A program made the translations under genes and the position numbers. DNA of 7,504 nucleotides, from positions 1 to 7,504 of the forward strand of contig JAUYEK010000055.1 of assembly GCA_030691435.1 (NCBI GenBank). Direction: 5' to 3'. The stretch comes from Sulfuricella sp. GTDB lineage: Bacteria > Pseudomonadota > Gammaproteobacteria > Burkholderiales > Sulfuricellaceae. This document shows, in pieces, positions 1-6,658 of this stretch. How positions within the stretch are numbered: the first letter of the stretch is position 1; each line of letters starts with the position of its first letter. The notes under the pieces were generated by a model. It did no database searches, had not been told where the DNA came from, and saw only the letters and a program-made list of their open reading frames with translations.

Positions 1-6
1 GCCGAT

Positions 7-31
7 GGTGGATGCGCTTCGCTTATCCACC
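7..31. repeat. Short interspersed palindromic repeat upstream of ald
   Basis: Arms GGTGGAT (7-13) and ATCCACC (25-31) are exact reverse complements. Inside them GCG pairs with CGC around a CTT turn with a small TT bulge. The pattern GGTGGATGCGCTTCGCTTATCCACC is of the kind dispersed between genes in many proteobacteria (family recognition from memory, not searched). It marks the region before base 32 as intergenic and argues against starting ald at the upstream ATG at 5, which touches this element. The pyrimidine-rich stretch 32-61 that follows holds no obvious promoter or Shine-Dalgarno sequence. Confidence 0.6.
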
Positions 32-61
32 CTACCCCTACCCTCCCCACTCTTCACGACC

Positions 62-1174
62 ATGCACATCGGCATCCCCAAAGAAATCAAGGACCACGAG
101 TACCGCGTCGGCATCGCCCCGGCCGGGGTACGCGCCCTGACCGACGCCGGCCACGAGGTGCGGGTGGAAACCCGCGCCGGCGAGCGCATCGGCTTTAGCG
201 ACGAACTCTATCTGGCTACGGGCGCGAGGATAGTCAACACGCCATCCGAAGCCTACGCCTGCCCGCTGATCGTCAAGGTCAAGGAACCTCAACCCGGCGA
301 AATTCCGCTGCTCCGGGAAGAACAGGTGCTGTTTACCTATTTGCATCTGGCCGCCGACCCGGCGCTCACCGTCCGCCTGCTGGAAAGCAGAATAGTCGCC
401 ATCGCCTACGAAACCGTCACCGACACGGCAGGCGCTTTGCCCCTGCTCACACCAATGTCGGAAGTGGCCGGAAGAATCTCCATCCAGGCCGGCGCCACCA
501 CGCTACAACTGGCCAACGGGGGCTGCGGCGTACTGCTCGGCGGAGTCCCCGGCGTAGCGCCCGGAAAAGTGTTGATCCTCGGCGCCGGGACGGTCGGCGC
601 CCATGCCGCCAGGATGGCGCTGGGGCTGGGCGCCGACGTCACCCTCATGGACATCAGCCTGCCACGGCTACGCCATCTCGACGACGTATTCGGCGCCCGC
701 CTCAAGACCCGCTATTCCGAAGCGCATGCCATCGAGGAACTGGTGTGCGAGGCCGACCTGATAGTCGGCGCTGTACTGCTCCCCGGCAAGCGCGCGCCGA
801 AATTGATCAGCCGCGCCCTCGTCCAACAGATGAAACCGGGCTCGGTGCTGGTGGATGTGGCGATCGATCAGGGCGGCTGTGCCGAAACCTCCCGCCCCAC
901 GACGCATTCCAGCCCCACTTACATCGAGGAAGGCGTGGTGCATTACTGCGTTGCCAACATGCCGGCAGCCTGTGCGCGCACCGCCACCCAGGCGCTGACC
1001 AACGCCACCCTGCCCTACGTGCTGGCGCTTGCCGGCAAGGGATGGAAGGAAGCGCTGAAAGCGGATGCCGGGCTGCGCAATGGGCTCAACCTCCACCTCG
1101 GCCAGGTGACCCATGCCGGTCTGGCCGCCGATCTCGGTTTGCCCTGCATCAGCCCCGATGCCGCTTTAACGTGA
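62..1174 (+). CDS. ald: Alanine dehydrogenase (NAD-dependent)
   Basis: Cytosolic enzyme that interconverts L-alanine + NAD + water with pyruvate + ammonia + NADH. The 370-residue product matches the usual ~370 of the family. The N-terminal catalytic domain has the MHIGIPKEIK opening and the expected active-site residues: Arg15, Lys74 (in VKVKEP) and His95 (in TYLHLA). The Rossmann domain has the glycine motif GAGTVG at 174-179. Asp269 in VDVAIDQGG is the counterpart of the catalytic Asp270 of the M. tuberculosis enzyme, and MPAACARTAT (300-309) is the family's C-terminal signature. The ATG at 62 was chosen because the product then starts exactly like other Ald proteins; an in-frame ATG at 5 would add 19 unconserved residues and lies in a repeat. 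No clear ribosome site precedes 62. It is separated from rnfA by 249 structured bases, so it is probably a separate transcript. The related transhydrogenase alpha subunit (PntAA) is less likely given length and motifs. Confidence 0.95.
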   Translation: MHIGIPKEIKDHEYRVGIAPAGVRALTDAGHEVRVETRAGERIGFSDELYLATGARIVNTPSEAYACPLIVKVKEPQPGEIPLLREEQVLFTYLHLAADPALTVRLLESRIVAIAYETVTDTAGALPLLTPMSEVAGRISIQAGATTLQLANGGCGVLLGGVPGVAPGKVLILGAGTVGAHAARMALGLGADVTLMDISLPRLRHLDDVFGARLKTRYSEAHAIEELVCEADLIVGAVLLPGKRAPKLISRALVQQMKPGSVLVDVAIDQGGCAETSRPTTHSSPTYIEEGVVHYCVANMPAACARTATQALTNATLPYVLALAGKGWKEALKADAGLRNGLNLHLGQVTHAGLAADLGLPCISPDAALT

Positions 1175-1176
1175 AA

Positions 1177-1230
1177 CTCGCGAAGCGAGACCTCATCCCC
1201 CTCGCCCTCTGGGAGAGGGCAGGGGTGAGG
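1177..1230. repeat. GC-rich dyad repeat after ald, possible 3'-end hairpin
   Basis: Two hairpins lie directly after the ald stop. A small one is CTCGC-GAA-GCGAG (1177-1189). A large one has outer arms CCTCATCCCC (1191-1200) and GGGGTGAGG (1222-1230) and inner arms GCCCTCT (1204-1210) and AGAGGGC (1214-1220) around GGG. The only outer-arm irregularities are a G-U type pair and small bulges. There is no T-tract afterwards, so it is not a classical intrinsic terminator, but such a stem could stabilise or end the ald transcript. It belongs to the same CCCTCTC/GAGAGGG family as the copies near 2050, 4200-4300 and 7400. Confidence 0.6.
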
Positions 1231-1232
1231 GA

Positions 1233-1289
1233 AACGGTCATGGCGAATTGCCGTTTCATTATTCGAGACGGCGATTCGCCATGACCGTT
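1233..1289. repeat. 22-bp near-perfect inverted repeat, 13-base spacer
   Basis: The left arm at 1233-1254 and the right arm at 1268-1289 are reverse complements at 21 of 22 positions. The single difference (T/C at 1249 against its partner) would still form a G-U pair in RNA. The spacer is 1255-1267. A second, competing stem is possible: GAAACGG (1231-1237) with CCGTTTC (1251-1257), which would break the long stem. No T-run follows, so it is not a normal terminator. It could be a small MITE/REP-type element, an mRNA structure, or a protein-binding dyad. It lies about 135 bases upstream of rnfA. I do not recognise a named family. Confidence 0.7.
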
Positions 1290-1358
1290 GGGGTAAAGCC
1301 CGCCAGCCGGGCGACACATTGCAGGGCTATATTTCCTGAGGTCAGATCTTCGTGCGAC

Positions 1359-1388
1359 TTGCCAGTAGAGGATTGAATGGCTGATAAT
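1359..1388 (+). promoter_or_regulatory. Candidate sigma-70 promoter for the rnf operon
   Basis: TTGCCA (1359-1364, 5/6 to TTGACA) is followed after 18 bases by GATAAT (1383-1388, 5/6 to TATAAT). Transcription would start near 1395 and give a leader of about 30 bases before the rnfA ATG. A second, weaker possibility is TTGCAG at 1319 with TATATT-like sequence near 1329, which is too closely spaced to be convincing. The match is by eye only. The possibility that rnfA is transcribed from ald by read-through is not excluded. Confidence 0.35.
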
Positions 1389-1423
1389 CGCACCATAGCG
1401 AACATTGAGGCGGCCTGACGACA

Positions 1424-2002
1424 ATGGAGCATTTCTTTTTCATTCTGATCGGCACGGTATTGGTCAACAACATCGTGCTGGTCAAGATGCTTGGCCTGTG
1501 CCCCTTCATGGGGGTATCCAAGAAGCTGGGCGCCGCCGTCGGCATGGGCGCGGCGACCGCCTTCGTCCTCACCCTGGCTTCCGGCCTGAGCTATCTGGTG
1601 GATCATCACCTTTTGATCCCCAACGACCTCAGCTATCTGCGCACCCTGTCCTTCATCGTGGTGATCGCGGCCATCGTCCAGTTCACCGAAATGTTTATTC
1701 GCAAATCCAGTCCGGTGCTGTACCAGGTGCTGGGCATCTACCTGCCGCTGATCACCACCAACTGCGCGGTGCTCGGCATCCCCCTGCTGAACGTGCAGGA
1801 AAATCACAATTTCATTGACTCCCTGCTCTACGGCTTCGGCGGCGCGGTCGGTTTCGCACTGGTGCTGGCATTGTTCGCCGCCATGCGCGAACGCCTTGAA
1901 GGCGCCGCCATCCCGGCGCCGTTCCGCGGCTCGGCCATCGCGATGGTTACCGCCGGACTGTTGAGCCTTGCGTTCATGGGTTTTGCCGGGTTGGTGAAAT
2001 GA
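1424..2002 (+). CDS. rnfA: Rnf electron transport complex subunit RnfA
   Basis: Integral inner-membrane subunit of the NADH:ferredoxin oxidoreductase Rnf (RsxA in E. coli), homologous to NqrE. Its 192 residues match the family's ~193. It is almost wholly hydrophobic, with about six membrane segments. The two conserved half-motifs that donate cysteines to the membrane 2Fe-2S cluster shared with RnfE are present: LGLCPFMG with Cys26 and TTNCAVLG with Cys114. The opening [16 protein letters not shown] fits the family start exactly. A GAGG at 1407-1410 lies 13 bases before the ATG, a rather long spacing, so initiation may be modest. It is first in the operon. Unlike the later junctions, the rnfA/rnfB boundary is a 109-base gap occupied by repeats. 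Confidence 0.97.
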   Translation: MEHFFFILIGTVLVNNIVLVKMLGLCPFMGVSKKLGAAVGMGAATAFVLTLASGLSYLVDHHLLIPNDLSYLRTLSFIVVIAAIVQFTEMFIRKSSPVLYQVLGIYLPLITTNCAVLGIPLLNVQENHNFIDSLLYGFGGAVGFALVLALFAAMRERLEGAAIPAPFRGSAIAMVTAGLLSLAFMGFAGLVK

Positions 2003-2036
2003 TTGCACTTACTTCACCTTTTTCCACAAGGGGCTA

Positions 2037-2118
2037 CCCTCTCCCCAACCCTCTCCCGCAAGCGGGCGAGGGGGCGAACGAGAAGAGCGCTTGTTTTGAT
2101 CGGCGCTTGTTTTGATTG
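2037..2118. repeat. Composite repeat in the rnfA-rnfB gap
   Basis: CCCTCTCCCCAACCCTC leads into a hairpin with arms CCCTC-T-CCCGC (2049-2059) and GCGGG-C-GAGGG (2062-2072), turn AA. A linker at 2068-2103 follows. It recurs at 4229-4264 with 30 of 36 bases identical by my alignment, including GCGCTTGTTT. The end of the linker is then tandemly duplicated (separate entry). The element fills nearly all of the space between rnfA and rnfB. The same GC-rich dyad type appears at 1191-1230, 4197-4299 and 7392-7426. It is noncoding except that its last bases overlap the predicted rnfB start. Confidence 0.7.
2087..2118 (+). repeat. 16-bp tandem duplication overlapping the rnfB start
   Basis: The unit GCGCTTGTTTTGATCG (2087-2102) is followed at once by GCGCTTGTTTTGATTG (2103-2118), 15 of 16 identical, then a further GCGC (2119-2122). 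The TTG at 2112-2114, the most upstream usable rnfB start, lies in the second unit. The same reading frame has a TGA at 2097-2099 in the first unit, which bounds the ORF. Confidence 0.85.
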
Positions 2119-2666
2119 GCGCAATTCTGGTCATGGTTCTCCTCGCCGTCATTCTCGGCGCTGTACTCGGTTTCGCCTCGATCAAGTTCAAGGTCGAGGG
2201 CAACCCCCTGGTCGAGAAAGTCGAAGCAACCCTGCCGCAGACCCAGTGCGGGCAGTGCGGTTACGCCGGTTGCCGCCCCTACGCCGAAGCGGTTGCCGCC
2301 GGCCAGGCCGAACCCAACCTGTGCATCCCCGGCGGCGACAACGTGGCAAAGAATCTGGCCGAGCTGCTCGGCGTCGAATTCAAGCCGGTTGGCGGTGATG
2401 AAGGCGCCGGACCCAAACCCAAAATGGTCGCTTTCATCGATGAAAGCACCTGCATCGGTTGCACCGCCTGCATCAAGGTCTGCCCGGTCGATGCCATCGT
2501 CGGCTCGACGAAGCTGATGCACACCATTTTGGCCGACCCATGCACCGGCTGCGAACTATGCATACCGGCCTGCCCGGTGGACTGCATCGCGATGATCCCG
2601 GTGCAGAAAAACATCGCCACCTGGAAATGGCAGTACCCGGTTTTCGAATTGAAGAAAGCGGCATGA
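2112..2666 (+). CDS. rnfB: Rnf electron transport complex subunit RnfB (Fe-S protein)
   Basis: Membrane-anchored iron-sulfur subunit thought to hand electrons to ferredoxin. From the TTG the product has 184 residues: an N-terminal membrane helix (about 3-22); a Fe-S domain with Cys46, Cys49, Cys54 and Cys71 ([23 protein letters not shown]); then two 4Fe-4S ferredoxin motifs, Cys114/117/120/124 and Cys144/147/150/154, each ending in Cys-Pro. The start is uncertain. TTG 2112 gives a length before QCGQCG only three residues shorter than E. coli RsxB, while ATG 2133 would trim seven residues and shorten the helix. Neither has a visible Shine-Dalgarno sequence. The upstream sequence is repeat-derived, so the original start and ribosome site may have been replaced. 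The 3' end overlaps rnfC by ATGA. Confidence 0.95.
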   Translation: MIGAILVMVLLAVILGAVLGFASIKFKVEGNPLVEKVEATLPQTQCGQCGYAGCRPYAEAVAAGQAEPNLCIPGGDNVAKNLAELLGVEFKPVGGDEGAGPKPKMVAFIDESTCIGCTACIKVCPVDAIVGSTKLMHTILADPCTGCELCIPACPVDCIAMIPVQKNIATWKWQYPVFELKKAA

Positions 2667-4324
2667 AAAACCCCCACAAATTCCACGGCGGCGTGCATCC
2701 GCCCGAGCACAAGACAGAATCGAGCCGCCTGCCGATCACCGTAGCGCCGCTGCCGCCGCGCCTGATCGTGCCGCTGCGCCAGCATACCGGCAACCCGGCC
2801 AAGCCGGTGGTCAATGTCGGCGACCACGTGCTGAAAGGACAGATGATCGGCGCCGCCGACGGTTACATCTCCGCTGCCGTTCATGCGCCGACATCAGGCA
2901 CCGTCAGCGCCATAGAACCCCACGCCGTGCCGCACCCGTCCGGCCTGCCGGACCTGTGCATCACCATCGAGGCGGATGGCGAGGATCGCTGGACAGAGAG
3001 AAAGCCGCTGGACTACCAAACCGCCGACCCCGATGCGGTGCGCGCCCTGCTGCGCGATGCCGGCATCGTCGGCCTGGGCGGCGCAGCGTTCCCCGCCTAC
3101 GTCAAACTCAATCCCGGTCGGCAGAAGATCAAGACCCTGGTCGTGAACGGCGCCGAGTGCGAACCCTGGATCACCTCAGACGACCTGCTGATGCGCGAAC
3201 GCGCAGCCGAAATCGTCGCCGGCATCAAAATCATGGCGCACCTGATGCAGCCGGAAGAAGTCCTGATCGGCATCGAGGACAACAAGCCCGAAGCCATCGC
3301 GGCGATGCAATCCGCTTGCCAGGGAACGGGCTTTGAAGTGGTCACGGCGCCCGTCCTTTATCCCAGCGGCGGCGAAAAGCAGTTAATCAAGCTGCTCACC
3401 GGCAAGGAAGTACCGAGCGGCCAGCGCCCGATCAACATCGGCGTAACCTGCTCCAATACCGGCACCGCCTACACCGTGCACCGCGCCGTCAACCACGGCG
3501 AAGCGGTGATCTCGCGCATTGTCACGATTACCGGCAATGTCGCCAGACCACAGAATTTCGAAGCCCTGATCGGCACCCCACTCGACGAACTCGCCCAGCT
3601 GGCGGGCGGCGCCAGGCCCGACACCAGCCACTACATCATGGGTGGGCCGATGATGGGCTTCGACCTGAACAATCTCGGCGCCCCTCTGACCAAGGCGATC
3701 AACTGCGTGATCGCCGCTTCGCCCGCGCTGTTCCCGCCCAAACCGGCGGCAATGCCGTGCATCCGCTGCACCCAGTGCGCCCAAGCCTGCCCGTGCAACC
3801 TCCAGCCGCAAGAACTCTTCTGGTTCTCGCAAAGCCGGAATTTCGACAAGGCGCGCGCCTACAACCTGTTCGACTGCATCGAATGCGGCTGCTGCGATTA
3901 TGTCTGCCCCAGCCACATTCCGCTGGTTTCCTACTATCGCTTCGCCAAGTGTGAAATAGTGGCGCAGGATCGGGAAAAAATCGCAGCGGAGCAGTCCAGG
4001 CAACGCTTTGAGTTCAAGCAGATGAGGGAAGAACGCGAGAAGGCGGAAAAAGCGGCCCGCATGGCCGAGAAGGCGGCTGCCGCCAAGGCAGCGGCCGCGG
4101 AAAACCCGGACGATCCCGTCGCGGCAGCGAAAAAGGCCGCGATCCAGGCCGCCGTGGAGCGCACCAAGGCGAAGAAGGCCGAGGCTGCTGCTCTTACCCC
4201 CTCTCCCCAACCCCCTCCCACAAGGGGAGAGGGGGCAAACGAAAAGGGCGCTTGTTTCGATTTGCCCTCTCCCCAACCCTCCCCCGCCGGGGGGGAGGGA
4301 GCAAAAAACACGGAACCCTCATGA
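2663..4324 (+). CDS. rnfC: Rnf electron transport complex subunit RnfC (NADH-binding, FMN, 4Fe-4S)
   Basis: Peripheral cytoplasmic subunit that oxidises NADH. It has 553 residues starting [17 protein letters not shown], typical of RnfC. The FMN/NADH-binding region related to NuoF contains GLGGAAFP (137-144), NGAECEPWI (162-170) and SGGEKQL (235-241). Two 4Fe-4S motifs follow: Cys366/369/372/376 and Cys405/408/411/415, both ending in Cys-Pro. Residues about 432-510 form a charged, Ala/Lys/Glu-rich, probably coiled-coil or helical tail, common in RnfC though much shorter than in E. coli RsxC. Residues about 511-553 are odd: Pro/Gly/Ser-rich ([26 protein letters not shown]), as expected when a CCCTCTCCCC-type repeat is translated. 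They are unlikely to be ancestral RnfC. The ATG at 2663 overlaps the rnfB stop (ATGA), and the gene ends in an ATGA overlap with rnfD. Confidence 0.96.
   Translation: MKNPHKFHGGVHPPEHKTESSRLPITVAPLPPRLIVPLRQHTGNPAKPVVNVGDHVLKGQMIGAADGYISAAVHAPTSGTVSAIEPHAVPHPSGLPDLCITIEADGEDRWTERKPLDYQTADPDAVRALLRDAGIVGLGGAAFPAYVKLNPGRQKIKTLVVNGAECEPWITSDDLLMRERAAEIVAGIKIMAHLMQPEEVLIGIEDNKPEAIAAMQSACQGTGFEVVTAPVLYPSGGEKQLIKLLTGKEVPSGQRPINIGVTCSNTGTAYTVHRAVNHGEAVISRIVTITGNVARPQNFEALIGTPLDELAQLAGGARPDTSHYIMGGPMMGFDLNNLGAPLTKAINCVIAASPALFPPKPAAMPCIRCTQCAQACPCNLQPQELFWFSQSRNFDKARAYNLFDCIECGCCDYVCPSHIPLVSYYRFAKCEIVAQDREKIAAEQSRQRFEFKQMREEREKAEKAARMAEKAAAAKAAAAENPDDPVAAAKKAAIQAAVERTKAKKAEAAALTPSPQPPPTRGEGANEKGACFDLPSPQPSPAGGEGAKNTEPS
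4197..4299. repeat. Double dyad repeat inside the 3' end of rnfC
   Basis: The first hairpin has perfect 12-bp arms CCCCCTCTCCCC (4197-4208) and GGGGAGAGGGGG (4224-4235). A linker, 4229-4264, matches the rnfA-rnfB copy at 30 of 36 bases. The second hairpin has arms CCCTCCCCC (4277-4285) and GGGGGAGGG (4291-4299) around GCCGG. The whole element is translated as part of RnfC. A strong mRNA hairpin ends about 20 bases before the rnfD ATG at 4321 and could influence rnfC mRNA 3' stability or rnfD translation. Confidence 0.75.
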
Positions 4325-5349
4325 GCTCACCCCACGTCCTTACCCCCGGCAGCAGCGTCAGCACCATCATGCTGCTGGTGCTGGCCGCCCTGCTGCCGGC
4401 GATCGCCGTCTATTATTTCTTCTTCGGTCCCGGCATCCTGATCAGCCTCGCCCTGGCCAGCGTCACGGCGCTGGTGGCCGAAGCGGCGATGCTGCAACTG
4501 CGCAACTATCCGGTGAAACATTTCCTGGCCGACGGCAGCGCCGTGCTCACTGGCTGGCTGCTGGCGCTGTCCATCCCGCCGCTGGCGCCATGGTGGCTGG
4601 TCGTGGTCGGCACCGCCTTCGCCATCGTTGTCGCCAAGCACCTTTACGGCGGCCTCGGCAACAACCTGTTCAACCCGGCGATGGTGGGCTTCGCCGTACT
4701 GATGATCTCCTTCCCAGCCACCATGACGCAATGGCCGGCGCCGCTGTTGCTGTCGCAGCACCCGGTCGGATTTTCCGAAGCGCTACAGTACTACTTCAGC
4801 GGCACGCTGCAAGGCGTCAAGCTCGACGCCGTGACCATGGCCACCCCGCTCGACGCCCTGAAGACCCAGCTGAGTCTGCAGCACACCGTGGGCGAAGTGA
4901 AGAGCATGCCGATCTTCGGCAACTTCGGCGGCAAGGGTACCGAGGCGATCGCCGCCATGTACCTGCTCGGCGGCCTGTTCCTGCTGCAGCGGCGCATTAT
5001 CACCTGGCACACCCCGGTTTCCTTCCTGGTCACCCTGGCTCTGATCGCCGCGCTGTTCAACGGCATCGACCCCAACCGCTACGCCTCGCCGATGTTCCAC
5101 CTCTTCACCGGCGGCGCCATGCTGGGTGCATTCTTCATTGCCACCGACTACGTCACCAGCCCGACCACGCCGCTCGGCAAGCTGGTCTTCGGCGCCAGCG
5201 TCGGCTTCCTCGTGTACGTCATTCGAGTATTCGGGGGCTACCCGGACGGCATCGCATTCGCTGTCCTGATCATGAACGCGGCCGTGCCGCTGATCGACGC
5301 CTACACCCAGCCGCGGGTATACGGCCACGACTCCGGAATGAAACCATGA
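4321..5349 (+). CDS. rnfD: Rnf electron transport complex subunit RnfD (covalent FMN, membrane)
   Basis: Integral membrane subunit homologous to NqrB, part of the ion-translocating path and carrier of a covalently attached FMN. It has 342 residues, near the family's ~350, with many hydrophobic segments (for example about 14-36, 76-106, 213-222, 232-246, 263-275, 288-302). The flavinylation motif is DAVTMATPL (169-177), with Thr175 the expected FMN-linked residue. HLYGGLGNNLFNPAMVG (107-123) and FIATDYVTSPTTP (272-284) are strongly family-like. The ATG at 4321 was chosen because [12 protein letters not shown] begins the family-like sequence and overlaps the rnfC stop (ATGA). An upstream in-frame TTG at 4252 lies in the repeat. 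No strong Shine-Dalgarno sequence is present, so coupling to rnfC translation is likely. Confidence 0.96.
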   Translation: MSSPHVLTPGSSVSTIMLLVLAALLPAIAVYYFFFGPGILISLALASVTALVAEAAMLQLRNYPVKHFLADGSAVLTGWLLALSIPPLAPWWLVVVGTAFAIVVAKHLYGGLGNNLFNPAMVGFAVLMISFPATMTQWPAPLLLSQHPVGFSEALQYYFSGTLQGVKLDAVTMATPLDALKTQLSLQHTVGEVKSMPIFGNFGGKGTEAIAAMYLLGGLFLLQRRIITWHTPVSFLVTLALIAALFNGIDPNRYASPMFHLFTGGAMLGAFFIATDYVTSPTTPLGKLVFGASVGFLVYVIRVFGGYPDGIAFAVLIMNAAVPLIDAYTQPRVYGHDSGMKP

Positions 5350-5996
5350 CCACCAGCATCCTTCGCCACGCATCCGCCTCCGCCGGCATCCTCACCGCCT
5401 TCGCGGTCGTCGGCACGGCGCTGCTTGCCGCCACCTATCTGGTCACCCGCCCGATCATTGCCGAAACCGAGAAACAGGCCAAGCTCGCCCTAATCGGCCA
5501 GATCCTGCCGGCCACGCTGTACGACAACGATTTATTGAAGGACGCCGCACTGCTTCCGCCCGCCAGGGAACTCGGCAACCGTGATCCCACCACGGTCTAT
5601 CGCGCCGTAAAGGAAGGCAAACCCTTCGCCGCCGTGCTGGAAGTGATTGCCCCTGACGGCTACAGCGGCAAAATCCGGATGATCGTCGCGATCAGGGCGG
5701 ATGGCGAAGTTTCCGGAGTGCGCGTGGTGACCCACAACGAAACCCCCGGCCTGGGCGACTATATTGAAATAGCGAAAAACAGCTGGATCCGGATATTCGA
5801 GGGCAAATCGCTGTCGAAATTTACAGCTCAGGAATGGAAAGTAAAGAAGGACGGCGGCAAATTCGAGCACATGGCGGGCGCCACGGTGACGCCGCGCGCG
5901 GTGGTCAAGGCCGTGCACAAATCGCTGAAATATTTTGCCGCGAATCAGGACAATATCTTTTCCCTGGCGGCCAATACTCAGGAGCAAGCCAAATGA
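5346..5996 (+). CDS. rnfG: Rnf electron transport complex subunit RnfG (covalent FMN)
   Basis: Subunit with one N-terminal membrane helix (about 13-35) and a periplasmic FMN-binding domain, homologous to NqrC. Its 216 residues are normal for the family. [12 protein letters not shown] (130-141) is the conserved family loop. The FMN attachment motif is [12 protein letters not shown] (176-187), with Thr180 the expected phosphoester-linked residue. The usual Ser/Thr three residues before it is Ala177 here, a modest variation. Flavinylation needs an ApbE-type flavin transferase, which is not encoded in this window. The ATG at 5346 overlaps the rnfD stop (ATGA). An in-frame extension upstream would run antisense to good sense within rnfD and is only a shadow frame. 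Confidence 0.96.
   Translation: MTTSILRHASASAGILTAFAVVGTALLAATYLVTRPIIAETEKQAKLALIGQILPATLYDNDLLKDAALLPPARELGNRDPTTVYRAVKEGKPFAAVLEVIAPDGYSGKIRMIVAIRADGEVSGVRVVTHNETPGLGDYIEIAKNSWIRIFEGKSLSKFTAQEWKVKKDGGKFEHMAGATVTPRAVVKAVHKSLKYFAANQDNIFSLAANTQEQAK
5980..5984 (+). promoter_or_regulatory. Strong ribosome binding site for rnfE
   Basis: AGGAG, eight bases before the ATG at 5993, is the clearest Shine-Dalgarno sequence in the window. It lies in the 3' end of rnfG, settles the rnfE start, and suggests rnfE can initiate on its own in addition to the ATGA coupling. Confidence 0.75.
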
Positions 5997-6658
5997 GTAC
6001 GGACACCATCAGCTACAAGGAAATCATCTGGAACGGCATCTGGAAGAATAATGCCGGCATCGTCACCCTGCTCGGCCTGTGCCCCCTGCTGGCGGTCAGC
6101 GCCACGGTGGTCAACGGCGTCAGCCTGGGGCTGGCCACGGCGCTGGTGATGGCCTGCAGCAACGGAGCGGTGTCGGTGGTGCGGAGCTGGGTGCCGAACG
6201 AAATCCGCATTCCCGTTTTCATCCTGATCATCGCCGTTCTGGTGACCATCATCCAGCTGGTGATGAATGCCTACATGCAGCCGCTTTACCTGGTGCTGGG
6301 TATTTTCGTGCCGCTGATCGTGGTCAACTGCAACGTGCTCGGCCGCGCCGAAGCCTTCGCCTCGAAAAATCCAGTGGCGCCCTCGGTGGTGGACGGCTTC
6401 ATGGTCGGCTTCGGCCTCACCCTCACCCTCGGCGTGCTGGGGGCGATGCGCGAAATATTCGGCAAGGGCACGCTGTTTTCCGGCATCGACCTGGCGCTGG
6501 GCGAACCGGCCAAGGGGCTGGTCATCACCGTCTTTCCCGACTATCAGGGCTTTCTGCTCGCCATTCTGCCGCCCGGCGCCTTCCTCGGCTTGGGCTTGCT
6601 GATTGCCGGCAAGAACTGGATCGACCAAAGAGGCGAGAGGCTAGGGGCTAGAGGCTAG
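5993..6658 (+). CDS. rnfE: Rnf electron transport complex subunit RnfE
   Basis: Integral membrane subunit homologous to NqrD and paralogous to RnfA; the two form a pseudo-symmetric pair holding a 2Fe-2S cluster. It has 221 residues with about six membrane segments. The cluster half-motifs are [11 protein letters not shown] with Cys30 and [15 protein letters not shown] with Cys113. The start [20 protein letters not shown] is typical and has AGGAG upstream. The last residues (about ERLGARG) are encoded by a dispersed-looking repeat, GGCTAGGGGCTAGAGG, that also appears inverted downstream, so the native C-terminus was probably replaced or slightly trimmed. The ATGA overlap with rnfG couples the pair. 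Only 46 bases separate it from nth. Confidence 0.96.
   Translation: MSTDTISYKEIIWNGIWKNNAGIVTLLGLCPLLAVSATVVNGVSLGLATALVMACSNGAVSVVRSWVPNEIRIPVFILIIAVLVTIIQLVMNAYMQPLYLVLGIFVPLIVVNCNVLGRAEAFASKNPVAPSVVDGFMVGFGLTLTLGVLGAMREIFGKGTLFSGIDLALGEPAKGLVITVFPDYQGFLLAILPPGAFLGLGLLIAGKNWIDQRGERLGARG

Noticed and set aside
5..61. Upstream ATG start for ald
   Set aside because: It lies on a palindromic repeat and adds 19 residues before the canonical MHIGIPKE opening.
1191..1230. Rho-independent terminator for ald on the plus strand
   Set aside because: The stem is strong but is followed by GAAACGG with no T-tract; kept as a repeat hairpin only.
1259..2008. Long minus-strand open frame (249 codons) opposite rnfA
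   Set aside because: It is the high-GC antisense shadow of rnfA and the repeat region, with His/Gln/Asp-rich sequence and no recognisable domain.
3383..4276. 297-codon minus-strand open frame opposite rnfC
   Set aside because: Antisense to well-conserved RnfC with both 4Fe-4S motifs; composition is typical of a GC-rich shadow frame.
2037..4299. CRISPR-like or phage origin for the repeats
   Set aside because: Copies are few, unevenly spaced, internally palindromic and separated by genes; no spacer pattern, cas gene or phage gene is present.
4590..5345. In-frame upstream extension of rnfG into rnfD
   Set aside because: The first 252 codons are Arg-rich out-of-frame translation of rnfD; the true RnfG begins at 5346 with a normal membrane anchor.
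1424..6658. Na+-translocating NADH:quinone reductase (nqr) operon
   Set aside because: The presence of RnfB with ferredoxin motifs and RnfC with two 4Fe-4S motifs, the A-B-C-D-G-E order and the absence of NqrF identify Rnf.
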